Shown here in pieces: positions 21,129 through 31,339 of a stretch of 64,000 bases of DNA. The notes beneath the pieces were generated by a model. That model worked only from the letters and a program-made list of their open reading frames with translations, made no database searches and was not told where the DNA came from. The DNA is from Paroedura picta. Its lineage: Eukaryota; Chordata; Lepidosauria; Squamata; Gekkonidae. Position numbers and translations under genes: made by a program. The DNA lies in NCBI RefSeq assembly GCF_049243985.1, contig NC_135384.1, positions 873,001 through 937,000 of the forward strand, read 5' to 3'. How positions within the stretch are numbered: position 1 is the first letter of the stretch; each line of letters begins with the position of its first letter.

Positions 21129-22259
21129 CCTGAGGCCCCCTTTCCGCCCCCCACCCACCCCCTCGGCCAGGGACTTTGTGCAGCCACTGCAGCCACGCTG
21201 CCCCCTCCCACGGCTGCCTCCACCCTCCTCCCGGGGAGGGCCCAGGGCCTAGTGGTCACTCCTTGTCCTGAGGGACGCTGGTTCCGTTCCTGGCCTCTCC
21301 TTGTAAAATGTCCTGGGGCCTTGCGCCCTCCACAGGGCCCGTCCACAAACGCAGGCGCCTCACGCTGGAGCACAGGTGGGCCAGTTTGGGGTGAGAAGCC
21401 AGGACTCTTTTGCGCCAGCCTCGTGCATGCCAGGCCCACCCGTCCTGGGAACTGTTCTGGTCACAGAACTCCCGGGGGGGGGGGCACCTGCGGGCAGGAG
21501 GTGGGAATGTGGCCCTTTGGCTCCAAGCTGCTCCTGGCTTCCTACTGGGGGTCTGAGGGACCCCCTCCCCACGTGCCTGGCTAAGAATGAAGATCATGGG
21601 GAGAGGGGCCTCATTGTCCCGTCATTCGAAGAGGCTCACTGGAGGCTTCACCCTCTCAGTTCCAGAGATAGGGAAACCGTCTGTGGTTCTTGCATGCTCA
21701 GAGGCACTCATGTCCTGGATCCCAAGTGTCCAAATGGAGCAGAGGCTCAAATCCTGCCCTGGAGGAGACCAGCTTTTCCTGCCCCAGGCGGCCCAAGAAT
21801 CCCCGCAACAGCCAGAGCCCCCAGCGACCCTGAGATGAGCGTCTGCCCAGGAGACTTTGGCCACCCTTGAAACTGCCGCAGAAGAAGACAGGCGGAGGCC
21901 ACACCACTGCGCGGCAGCCCACTGCACAGCAATGAGGCACGTGCACGAGTGCTTCCTGGGGGATCGGGCCCAAGGGAGTTGGTGGGGAGCAGGAGAGCCG
22001 CCTTCACCCCCAGCTCCGGGCACCCAATGCCCCTCCCCCCCCCGGGTGCAGAGAGCCTGGGCGTTGGGCCGCTGCCAAAGCTGTGAGCCACCGGAGGAGC
22101 CTCGCCAAGCTGCTTTCCCAAGCGCTGCGATTAATGGGCGCGGCCATCAAATTTTCATAAGTGTTTCTGCTCCCGGACAGCTCTTTGTCAGCCGGCCAAG
22201 GCACAGCTGGCAGCGCCTGAGCCTGGCCCCGACCCAGCCCGGGCAGGAAGCAGAGGCCG

Positions 22260-22278
22260 CCCCGCCCCCTGGTGGCCA
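22260..22278 (-). promoter_or_regulatory. CTCF-type binding motif
   Basis: The minus strand reads TGGCCACCAGGGGGCGGGG, matching the CTCF consensus at 18 of 19 positions. It lies in the FGF11-TMEM102 spacer. Confidence 0.5.
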
Positions 22279-22432
22279 GGAGGGGAGCAGAGAAGCCCCG
22301 GTGGGGTCCTGCCCGGGCCTCTGCCGGACCCTTGCTCAGCACGCCCAGGGATGACGTCACCTGCAGGCGGGAGAGGGCAGGGCAGGGCAGGGCGGGGGAG
22401 GGCAGGGCAGGGGAGCTGGGCCCCCCTGGAAC

Positions 22433-22530
22433 TGTGGCTTGGTGGCACGCACAAGGTCCCTGCTTCAACCCCCAATGGCATTTCCCGTTAAAAGGACCAG
22501 GCAGGAGGGGACGAGAGAGGCCGGGGACCC
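22433..22530 (+). repeat. tRNA-derived SINE remnant
   Basis: Head CTGTGGCTTGGTGGCACGC and body AAAAGGACCAGGCAGGAGGG fit the same family as the copies at 43128 and 59794. Confidence 0.55.
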
Positions 22531-23084
22531 ATGGGTGCTGCTGCCAGCCCTTAGGCGCCCCTGGCTGGAGCAAGTGCCCGACTCAGGAGGCAGCTCCCTT
22601 CGATCCATCAGGGAAAGAGTCAAATGGAGCCTCCACGTTCAGCAGCAGTGTACCTCTACTGGGGGCGCAAGAACAGAAGGAGGCCTTACCAGCCCTCCCC
22701 ATTTTGTAGGGCATCTGCTCGGCCGATGAGGGATACTCCGGCACTCCTATGCGTAGACGCGTTCTTTGTGGCTGTGGGGCACCCTCTAGAGGGGCCAGCA
22801 GAGAGTTAGGCCTGCAAGATCCCGAGTCTTTCTGAGGAGCAAGATCAGCTTATGGGACAGGAGCCCAATGAAGCCCATCAGGGGAATAACAGGCCCCACT
22901 GAGCACTCAAAATCCCCCCCCCCCCTCCAATGGACAGTAATGCCAGGCTACCTGCCCAGCGCCTGCCCCGTCCAAGGCAATCTGCTAATAGCTTTGCCTG
23001 AAATTCTCTGCCTCACTGCAGAGACGCTTTTTGGCTCAGCAGGTGTGGGAATGGGGGGGGGGGGAATAGACTCTTTTCTTTTTT

Positions 23085-23200
23085 TTGTCATTAAGTCTCA
23101 GCCCATTTATGGCGACCCTGGCGGACTTTCTTGGCAAGGGACATCCAGAGGTGGGGCACAGCAGCCCTGCGCTCTTGTGGCCGTCTCCCCCTAAGCGGAG
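23085..23200 (-). mobile_element. 3' part of a 5S-derived SINE, minus strand
   Basis: TGTCATTAAGTCTCAGCCCA followed by TTTATGGCGACCCTGG is the reverse complement of the conserved 3' tail of this SINE family. Confidence 0.6.
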
Positions 23201-23914
23201 GCCAAGATGACCATTCCGGCCAGCTCAGGCCGCTCCTCAGCCCCTCCCAAGAGCGAAGCTTGCCCCTGGAGGATCCCGTGCTGCCACCTGAAGGAAGGGG
23301 GGTGGGGGCCTGCCCCCCTGGAGTTCTGCCTCTTGGGGAACAGCAAACTGCTCTGGGTTGACCCACTCGGGGAGATTCAGGGGTTGAGCCTGTGGGGTGG
23401 AGCCTGTGGAGGGGAGGGAGGGAGGGATCTGTCAACTGGAGAGATGGTTGCAATTTCGGGAGCTGCCCTGGCTCTGCCCAGAGGCTGCCAACATCGCGAG
23501 GGGGGCTTGGGTTGCTGCCACGGTGCTGGGCCTGTGACCGGGGTGACGTGTCTCCCCACAGGGCACTGCTTGCAGGGGGGGCAGAGGTCAAGCGGTGTCT
23601 GCAGGGCCATCCTTTGCCCTGCTGCCCTCTGGCAGAGATCTCTCTGCCCTACGTAAGACCAGCCTCTGCTATGGGGCTGCTGTCTGTGGGGGATCGCTTA
23701 GTCAGAGATCAGGGGAGATCAGGTTGAGAGCAGAGCTGAGACTTACTATTGGTGTCTCTCCGTGTCCCTGGCGTCTGCCCATGCCCCTCGCTCTTCTTGC
23801 CATCGGCTGACGATCATTTCCCACGTGCGCCGGAACTAAGTACAGGCCCCCCCATCTGTCTAATGGCCGCTGTTTAAAGGAGGCGTCTCTCCTCAAGTGG
23901 GGAGCAGAGGAATA

Positions 23915-24045
23915 TGGCAGCAGATCTGGATTCCCCGCTCCTCCACATGCAGCCAGCTGGGTGACCTTGGGCTAGTCACAGTCCTATTAGAGCTGTCCTC
24001 ACAGAGCAGCTCTGCCAGAGCTCTCAGCTTCAGCAGAGCCACGCC
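23915..24045 (+). repeat. tRNA-derived SINE body
   Basis: CTCCACATGCAGCCAGCTGG then GTGACCTTGGGCTAGTCACA is a phrase typical of a squamate SINE. Related copies are at 26724 and 34195 (minus). Confidence 0.7.
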
Positions 24046-24397
24046 ATTCCTCTGCGGGGGAAGTTCTCCAGGCTGCCTTCAATCCCTGTTGCTGGGGGAA
24101 ACAGAGGCTTTGTTGAGCCCCCCCCCCCCATTGCATTTTAAGATTTTAGCAGACACTGTGGCTATGATCTCATTACCTTCCCCACTCCCCATTTTGGTTG
24201 AGGTTTGGAAGCCCTGCTTAAGTTTCTGAGGAGCTCTGTGGTCCACTGGCCACTTTGACCCTTGTTTAGGTTTTGCCCCCCTGACGCTTTTGGGGTATTT
24301 TTTTTTTTTAACAGACCAGGCAGGCTGCTTGGAATTGCTTGCCAGTTCCCCAACTTTTTCCAAGGCTACAAAGGAAAAGTGGCATTAAGTGTGCAGC

Positions 24398-24416
24398 TGG
24401 TGCCCCCTGCAGGACA
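24398..24416 (-). promoter_or_regulatory. CTCF-like motif (two mismatches)
   Basis: The minus strand reads TGTCCTGCAGGGGGCACCA, 17 of 19 consensus positions. About 0.9 kb past the TMEM102 stop codon. Confidence 0.3.
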
Positions 24417-25278
24417 GCCTGACGCACATGTGTATTTCAAAACCATGGGAATCCCCTTTCCTCTTTAAGGGGGGGCTTTTTCCTCCGTGGTCCACCGTCT
24501 CTTCCCCCCCCCTTCATCTCTCCCCCCCCTCCCAAAGTAAGGGCCAAACAAGAGTTTTTGCTTTGCACTCTAAAGTCATCATTTAATAGCATCTCTTGCA
24601 ATAGGTGGAGAGCGCTCGGTGGTCCCCCCAAAGGATCTCATTACCATGGAATAAAAACAGCCTCACGATTCTTTCCCCCCTTTCCCCCAGCATGGCTCCC
24701 CTCAGAAGAGCAGCCTTCAAATCCAGCTCTCGATTTCACGAGGGAGCTGCAGCCGAGCCTTCTCCGCGCTCTGGTTATTGCTTCAACGTCAGGGGACCCC
24801 CGCAGCCGGGCCTTCAGCTTGTCCACATTTGGCAGAGGTTGTCCCCCCCCTCTCAGGCCCGGCTGGAGACCCCCCAGAGCCCCTGCTGCAGTCAGCAACA
24901 CGGGCAACTTTGGCACAACTCTGTTTGGGCCTGGCAGACTGGGAATGTGGAGGACTCCAGAGACCCCACTGGACACTGAGGGGGCAGGTTGGGTTTGGCA
25001 GGGGATGGTCAGTTTAAGGCACCGATGGAAGGTCTGGGGGCTCCCTCTAAGAGCCCCTGTGGGCCAGGCCCTGAAGGCCGCTGCAGTGGTTGTGGGGAGA
25101 GGAGACGCCCGTCGGTCGGGCTGCCCATCTGCCCAACCTCTCCCCCCGGGAGAACAGGGTCCTGGCATTCTGCCTCCCACCTCCCCGCCAATTCTGTGGC
25201 CCACAAAGGCCCTCCAAAGTCCACACTGGCCCAGACCAGAGCGGTGGCATCCAAGGCCCTTCTGCCTCTGGGGAGGCT

Positions 25279-26303
25279 CTAGGGGCCCTCTGCAGAGGAA
25301 CTCTGGTTTCGCAAGGCTTTGGCTAATCTCTTGGCTTCTTTGGCCTCCTCCACGGCCTGGCGGAGGTGCTTGGAAGGATCGGCCCTCACTCTGACCAGCT
25401 CCCGAGCCAGGTGCTCTGCGTCCCGCGGGGAAAGGCCTTCTAGGACGTTCCACTGGGGGAGGAAGTAGTGCGGAAGGTGCCGGTGGACCAAGCAGGCCAA
25501 GAGGTCGTCCAGCAGGCCCAGCCAGACGTGTGCCGCGTTCTCCTCCCGGCCCAGGTAGCTGGTGGGCAGCCGCTCGCAGGCCCGGAGCACCAGGGTGAAG
25601 AGGTGGTAAGGCCCAAAGCCCTCGGGGAGGAGGCGGCCGAGGACAGCCGTGGCCGCCCAGGAGGCCCGGAGCAGCGGCTGGGGCAGAAGCTTGCGGAGAG
25701 AAAGCTCGCTGGTGGCGAAGGCCAGGCGCCAGGAGCAGCCCCCCGAGGCGGCCGGCAAGAGGTAGAAGGCCCCCGCCACGTCCTCGTCCCTCAGCTTGCC
25801 GTCCCAGAAATGGGCCTGCGTCAGCCACGGCCGGGCCACTTCCGGCCACCCCCGGAAGGCCACGACTGGGACGAGGTCATAGAGGACTCGGCAGTGTCCC
25901 ACGGAGACCACCGCGGACGTGACGCAGCCCCGGCTCTTCACTCGTGCCCCTTTGGCGGCAGCGGAGAAGGAGCGGGCGAACCAGGCGGAGACCAGCTCGG
26001 CAGACAGGTAGGCCTCATCTCCCGGGCAGCAGTCAGACCAGCGCTGGAGCGTGGTGGCCTCAAAGGGCCGGAGGCTGAAGCGGGCGTGGCCGGGGAGGGT
26101 CTGCTCCATGTCCAAGGTGACGGGGACCCCAGCTGCGTGCAGAATCGGCACCAGGAGGGTGAAGTCCACGTCATAGTCTCCCCCGGGAGCAAAGTGCTGG
26201 GGGACCCCCAGGTCCACATCCACGGTGCCTTGCTGGACCCCTCCAGAGAGGAGCAGGTAGCGGTTGACTGCCGGGAGCCTCCCATCAGCGCTCTGGACCA
26301 CAC
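25279..26303 (-). CDS. TMEM102: TMEM102 coding exon 2 with stop
   Basis: Acceptor GCATGCAG before 26303, stop TAG at 25279-25281. Encodes residues 60-400 in one exon, ending [13 protein letters not shown]. Confidence 0.93.
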
Positions 26304-29300
26304 CTGCATGCAGCGGCGGGGAGACAACACACAAGGGCCTGAGGACGCGAAAAAAGCCATGGGCGGGTGGAGGACTCCCCGCTCCCACCCAATCCCTGGC
26401 CAAAGGAGGGCAAAGGACGGTGGCCAGCTGCTCGGAAAGGGATCTGCTCGGAAAGGGATCTGACAGGGAGAGCTTCTCTCACCCCCTTGAAGCAGAGCTC
26501 GGAGTCCCGTCTCCACCTCGTCTTGGCCAGCCCATCCGTCCATCCGTCCATCCATCCATCCGCCCCTCTGCTTCCCCCAAACTCTGGCCAATTCTGCACT
26601 GGACCTCTTTCTGCAGGCTCATTATGCTTCCAGCCCCCCCCCCTCCAGCCCCATTGTGACACCCATGGATCTGTGTCACTCAAGAGGACAGGGGGGAGGT
26701 TGATTCCTGCCTCCTCCTCCTTCCCATGCAGCCAGCGGGGGACCTTGAGGTGGTCTCAGTTCTCTCAGAGCTCCCTCAGCCCCACCTGTCTGTGGTGGGG
26801 AGAGGAAGAGAAGGTCATGGTCAGCCATTTGTGTTCTCCTTCAGGTACTGAAAAGCCGGGTGCAAGAAAACAGCTCTTGTGCTTCTCTTCTTTAATTACA
26901 TCTCGTCTTTCTCCCATATGGGAACCAACAATGGTTTGCATCTGTCCCTTCTATTTTAGCCTCACAGCAACCCTGTAAGGTAGGCGAGGCTGTGAGAGTG
27001 TGATCCCCCGGCAAGCCCCCCTGGCAGAAGTGGGAATCTGAGCCTGGGACTCTGCCGGGATCCTGAGGGGAGGTTCCCCCTCTCCTGCCAGCTGCGCGGA
27101 AATAAACAGCACCCACCTTTCCACTGGGTCATTTCAATGGGGTTGGTTGCCCACGGCAGGTTGTTCCCCACGGCCCTGATTTATTTCGTTTACTGGCCTG
27201 GCTCCTTGCCTGCCTTTCCCACGGAGGCTCCCAGGGGGAGGCCACACCCACCAAACCACATCCAATTTTTAAAAACAAGCAATAGGATCCGGGCAGCAGA
27301 AATCCGAAACCCAGCAGAAATCTGAAGCAGAACCTTTTTTGTTGACGCTTTTGCTTTGTTTCAGATGCAGACACCAGATAGGAGGGTAACACGTACCGCA
27401 ACAGACAATCGGAATCTGCCCACAGCAACGTAATGTAGCACACAGCCCCCCCCCCGCTCTCCCCGAGCACTTTTCTGAAGCATTTTGCTGCAGCCCCCTG
27501 GATACGTGGCTTTGGCGTGGCTTCTGGAATGCCAGCAGAGAAGGCATCTCGCTGACCTCAGCAGGCAGGCAGATCTAGACGGCTGGACAGGAGGCATGCG
27601 TGCGGCCAGTGGCTGAGCTTGCCCACAACATGTCCCTGCTCAGGTGAGCAGAAGGGAAGGGCCTGTGGCTCGGTGGAGGAGCCTCTGCGGGCCACGCCAA
27701 AGGACCCAGGTTCAGGCAGCAGAGGATGGGAAAGACCCCCGCCTGAGGCCCTGGAGGGGGGCTGCTGCCCGTTCGAGACGTCCCTACTGCCCTTGATGGG
27801 TCAAGGGCCTGATTCAGGATTGAGGCAGCTTTGGGTGTCCCGAGTGAAACTCCTGTGGCGGAGCAAAGGGGCAGAGGCAGAGAGGAAGGAAGGAAGGAAG
27901 GAAGGAAGGAAGGAAGGAAGGAAGGAAGGAAGGAAGGAAGGAAGGAAGGAAGGAAGGAAGGAAGGAAGGAAGGAAGGAAGGAAGGAAGGAAGGGGAATAG
28001 GACTCAGGGCTAAGGGAGGGAGGGAGGGAGGAAGGAAGGAAGGACTAAGGCCAGGGAAGCTGCCTGAATGGAATCCAGTAACTTCTGGGCTGGCCATGGA
28101 GTGACAGCATTAGGGGAGGAATATGCCTGCTCCCCACTAGTTGTAGAGTATAACTGAGCTGTGTCGACTCCGGGGGGAGACCTAGGCAGAGTGTGTCGAG
28201 GTAGTCTAGTCCTGAAGTTGCCCTGGCATTCATCCAGACGGTCAGGTTAGACTGCGTCGGAAGAAAGATTTCTTCTTCTGCCTTAACCTGCTGCGTAATG
28301 CTGGGTCCAGTCTACTGCAAGCTCTGCAGGGTGCATAACTGAGAGGCCTATAAAGGGGGCTGCAGGGGGCATCAGAGGGGATGTGCATTTAGCATACACA
28401 GGATAGCAACTCCTGACAATTACCAAATTATCTCCTCCTGAGCACTCTTTGAGCACACTGCTTGCCTCCAGAATGGTTGTGGAATAGAAGAATGCCTACA
28501 GACAACAGCTAGCTAGCTAGTTAGGTCTCTCCTCTCCTCTTTCTATGCAGAATTGTTTCTCTTCTGAATAAAATACCTGCTTTAGCCATTAAGCAACCTG
28601 GTGCTTCCCCTCCTCTGCATACTGAAACTGCCAACGAGCTGAACCCCACCCAAAGTGTGATACGGGATGTCTTTCAGCACACCGGCCTTCCCAGCCAGAA
28701 TTACCTCAGTTCCGCCTTCGCTGTCAGACGGCCACCCACAGCCCGGACTTCCTACCTCCCCAGGAGACTGGGGCGGAGAGACGCAGAGCGGAGTGTCCTC
28801 TGCGCAGGGACAGATTCCAGGATTTCCCCCAAGGGCGTCTGGTGAATCCGACGCCGTCATGTCGGTTCCCTCCCGGGGTGCGGGGCCACTTCGGCTGCTC
28901 CGCTTCTGCTCTCTCTGGGCTTCTACGCTCCCGAGGGGAGGGCTGCTGGGTCTCCCGGCCTCTGGACTGACGGCACTGACTCCCTCCCTCCCTCCGGGAA
29001 ACCCACCCCGAGGGACCGACCGCAGGGGACAGACCCCCACCCTGGGGACCATCCCTGGTGCTGCAGGAGCCGGTTCCGGGCGGCAGATTAGTCCGGTGGG
29101 GGCCCCCCGAGGCCGCCCCGGCCACCCCTGAGCCCAGGAGGGAGGGCCACGCAAGGGTGCCGCCCGCTGCCCCCCCCCGAGCCCCCGCTCACCCAGGAGG
29201 GAGAAGACGGCGTCCTTGGCGCGGTGCAGGTGGGGCCCCTCGCGGGCGCCGGGGCCCCGGGCGTGGCACTCCTGGATGAGCTGCGTGAGTTCCTCGATGC

Positions 29301-29370
29301 GGGCGCCCGAGTGGAAGTCCAGGTCGGTCAGCGGCTTGGCCGGGGCGGGCTTCGGGGGCGGCGCAGCCAT
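25279..29370 (-). CDS. TMEM102: TMEM102 (Mab-21-like family protein), two coding exons, complete
   Basis: TMEM102, also called CBAP, was described in mammals as a cytokine-receptor common beta-chain-associated protein linked to apoptosis and T-cell signalling; it belongs to the Mab-21-like fold group. Exons are 29193-29370 and 25279-26303, joined in phase 1 with GT/AG borders, giving 400 residues. The N-terminus has [20 protein letters not shown] and [10 protein letters not shown], as in human. The second exon has [89 protein letters not shown] and [16 protein letters not shown], each with a clear human partner. Human TMEM102 is about 508 residues; the difference is a Ser/Glu-rich middle segment absent here. 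The ATG at 29370 has a good Kozak context; the frame continues upstream only to a GTG. The gene lies between FGF11 and SPEM1 on the same strand. Confidence 0.93.
26724..26830 (+). repeat. tRNA-derived SINE body
   Basis: CATGCAGCCAGCGGGGGACC and CTCTCAGAGCTCCCTCAGCC match the family seen at 23915. Confidence 0.65.
27655..27830 (+). repeat. tRNA-derived SINE
   Basis: Head GGGCCTGTGGCTCGGTGGAG with B box (CCCAGGTTCAGG) and body ending in TTGATGGGTCAAGGGCCTGA fits a common reptile SINE family. Confidence 0.7.
27882..28043 (+). repeat. (GGAA)n and GGGA microsatellites
   Basis: About 110 bases of GGAA units, then a shorter GGGA/GGAA tract after 28011. Confidence 0.97.
28100..28640 (+). mobile_element. 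Solo LTR-like fossil
   Basis: The stretch has features of a retroelement long terminal repeat: a TATA-like word (CCTATAAAGG) at about 28348, a poly(A) signal (AATAAA) near 28567, and a more AT-rich composition than its flanks. No internal coding region is next to it, so if genuine it is a solo LTR. Family and exact ends are uncertain; relative age cannot be judged from one copy. Confidence 0.4.
29193..29370 (-). CDS. TMEM102: TMEM102 coding exon 1
   Basis: ATG at 29370 in the context GCGGGATGG. Encodes a Pro-rich start ([16 protein letters not shown]) and ends at VFSLLG with a GTGAGC donor, phase 1. Confidence 0.92.
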
Positions 29371-29640
29371 CCCGCGCCCCCTCCCACCCACCCACCGGGC
29401 CACCTGCGGGCTGCTTGGGCAGGGGGTGAGGCAGACCCCTCCCCTGCCTGGGCAGCGGTGCGGGAAAGCCAGGCGCCCGAGGCCGGAAGACTCTGACTCT
29501 CAGCCCACTCACCTGAGGTTACCTGGCCAAGGGCCACACCCACCCAGGGAGCCTCAGGAACCATGGGAAAGGTAGTCTTTCCGTCGCTCTTCCCAATGAC
29601 TCTTGGGAAATGTAGTTTTTAAAGCGCCCCTACGGAGGGT
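29371..29640 (-). promoter_or_regulatory. TMEM102: TMEM102 promoter with two ACTACANNTCCC-type motifs
   Basis: On the minus strand, ACTACATTTCCCAAGAGT (29599-29618) and ACTACCTTTCCCATGG (29561-29577) lie about 190-250 bases upstream of the ATG, in the same orientation. This word is a known vertebrate promoter motif bound by ZNF143/THAP11. No TATA box is visible. Confidence 0.55.
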
Positions 29641-29757
29641 GTTCACGCGGAGGCACTCCGGGGCTGCTCCGGATCCGCGCCGGCAGCGCTCGAGCAGACA
29701 GAAGCAAGGGCGAGCCTTTTCCTTCGTGGGAACTAAGAATAATTGACTCTGTGCAGC

Positions 29758-30050
29758 ATTGGTTGCTAACCTCCGGGTGGGGCCTGGAGACCCCCCAGAA
29801 TTGGGGAATACCTGTAGATTCGGGGGGGGGGGGGAGGGGAAGGTTTCGGTGGGAAAGAAAGCCTTAACCTCCATCTCGCAAAGCGGCCATTTCCCCCAGG
29901 TGATCTCTGCGGCCTGGAGATCAGATGGGATCCCAGATTTCCCCCGCCACCACCTGGAGGTTGGCGACCCTACGACCACAGAGGTCAGTTCCGCTGGAGG
30001 AAATGGCTGCTTTGCAGGGTGGACGCCCACTGAAGCCCCTCCTCACGCCC
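29758..30050. mobile_element. Cluster of MITE-like element pieces in opposite orientations
   Basis: A plus-strand start (GGTTGCTAACCTCCGGGTGG) at 29758, a minus-strand copy ending at about 29973 (plus strand ACCTGGAGGTTGGCGACCCT), and a further plus-strand body piece (GAGGAAATGGCTGCTTTGCA) around 29980-30020. It sits just upstream of the TMEM102 promoter. Confidence 0.6.
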
Positions 30051-30377
30051 AAGGGGGCTACTGGTCGAGCAGACACGTGTTTTAACAAATCCCATTATGT
30101 GTGCTGGTGTGAAATGACCCCTGCAAGGCCAGGCAGTTAGCCAGGGCCCTCCTCTGCAAGGCCTTCCTGGGGGGGGGTCCCCATTTCAAGGACTGACCCC
30201 GTGGCTTCCACCCAAAGGCATCCACGCAGTCATCCCTCCTTCCTCCCCCAGAACTTTCACCCACCGGTGGAGGACAGCAGCAGAAGGGGCGGGCAGAGAT
30301 TTCCAGCGCTCTGGGGCCTCCACCACGAAGCCCCTACTGGGTGCCCCCCAGCTGATCTCCCAGGACTCCCCTAGGTG

Positions 30378-30401
30378 GCCGTGTGTGTGTGTGTGTGTGT
30401 G
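30378..30401 (+). repeat. (GT)n microsatellite
   Basis: About eleven GT units between SPEM1 and TMEM102. Confidence 0.95.
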
Positions 30402-30452
30402 TGGAAGCACAACCGACCACCCTGCAGACAGACATATGGCGGGACTGCTTGT

Positions 30453-30458
30453 TTTATT
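30453..30458 (-). terminator. SPEM1: Poly(A) signal of SPEM1
   Basis: AATAAA on the minus strand, 34 bases after the SPEM1 stop codon, so the 3' UTR would be very short. Confidence 0.7.
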
Positions 30459-30491
30459 AACGGGCCAGTTGTCAGTCACTTCTGGGCCGCC

Positions 30492-31339
30492 CTATTTCAC
30501 GGGCTGGTACACCCAATCTGCTCCGGACACTTGGTCTGACCAGTAGTAGCGGGGCTTCCCCGTGGGGGGCTCTGTCGGCCCCTGCCCCTGGGTGATGTCG
30601 GTGCTGCCTGCGTGGTAACGCAGGGCCGCTGGCGAAGCTGTCTGCTGTTCGGCGTCCCGAGATCTCCGGGATGGAGTTCGTGGCTCTGGCGCCTCCTGGT
30701 CTTCCAGGCTGCTGGTGATGGCCCGGCGGCGACGGCGGTGGCGGCGGGAAGGTCGTTCGGGGCTGGTAGACCGGCTCCCGGGGGGCGTCTGGGGGTGTAC
30801 CGGGTAGATGTAGACTTTGGCCGGTCGGCGGGAGCGGGACCTCCTCCCCGTGGGCTCGGCGTCCGGCCCGGTCCCCATGGAGTGATATTGGGCTTCTCCG
30901 GCGTGCTGACGAGGGGCCATCTCTGTCCCCGCAACCGTGCTCCGCCGCTCCGGGGTGTTGCCCCTGCTGGCACCCAAAATGGGGTCCGAGGAGCCGACAC
31001 CGGTGTCCCTGTAACGGGCGGCGTACGCAGAAGGGGCGGAGGCCCGTCGTGGCCGCAGCCGGCCCTCGCGTTCGTACTGGTAGTAGCGTGGCGGCAGGGA
31101 GGGCGGGTAGCCCGGGTAGGAGTGGCGGCCCGCCCGGTAGGGGACGTTGTCGTTCTGCAGGTTCATGGTGACCTTCAGGGGCTCCAGCGTGCAGTGCAGG
31201 CAGCGGCGGCTGGGCGAGCGGCTCTCCTTCCGTCGGCGCCGGTGGGGGACCTCGTCCTCTGACCAGCTTAACGACGGCTTCATCTTGGTGCCGTAGCTCT
31301 TCCTCCTCTTGGAGATGGTGCGACTTGGCTTCTCCGTGG
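30492..31339 (-). CDS. SPEM1: SPEM1 coding exon 3 with stop
   Basis: Acceptor TCTTGCAG. Encodes the long basic tail, including the RCLHCTLEPLKVTM, KVYIYPVHPQTP and C-terminal DWVYQPVK blocks; stop TAG at 30492-30494. Confidence 0.87.

Larger units (their letters stand above)
26304..29192. other. TMEM102: TMEM102 intron with repeats and an LTR-like stretch
   Basis: The intron contains SINE pieces (26724-26830, 27655-27830), a GGAA microsatellite and an LTR-like segment at about 28100-28640. No extra exon is seen. Confidence 0.6.

Noticed and set aside
29193-29403. TMEM102 start 11 codons upstream at 29403
   Set aside because: The codon there is GTG, not ATG. The ATG at 29370 has a strong context and gives the conserved PLTD region.
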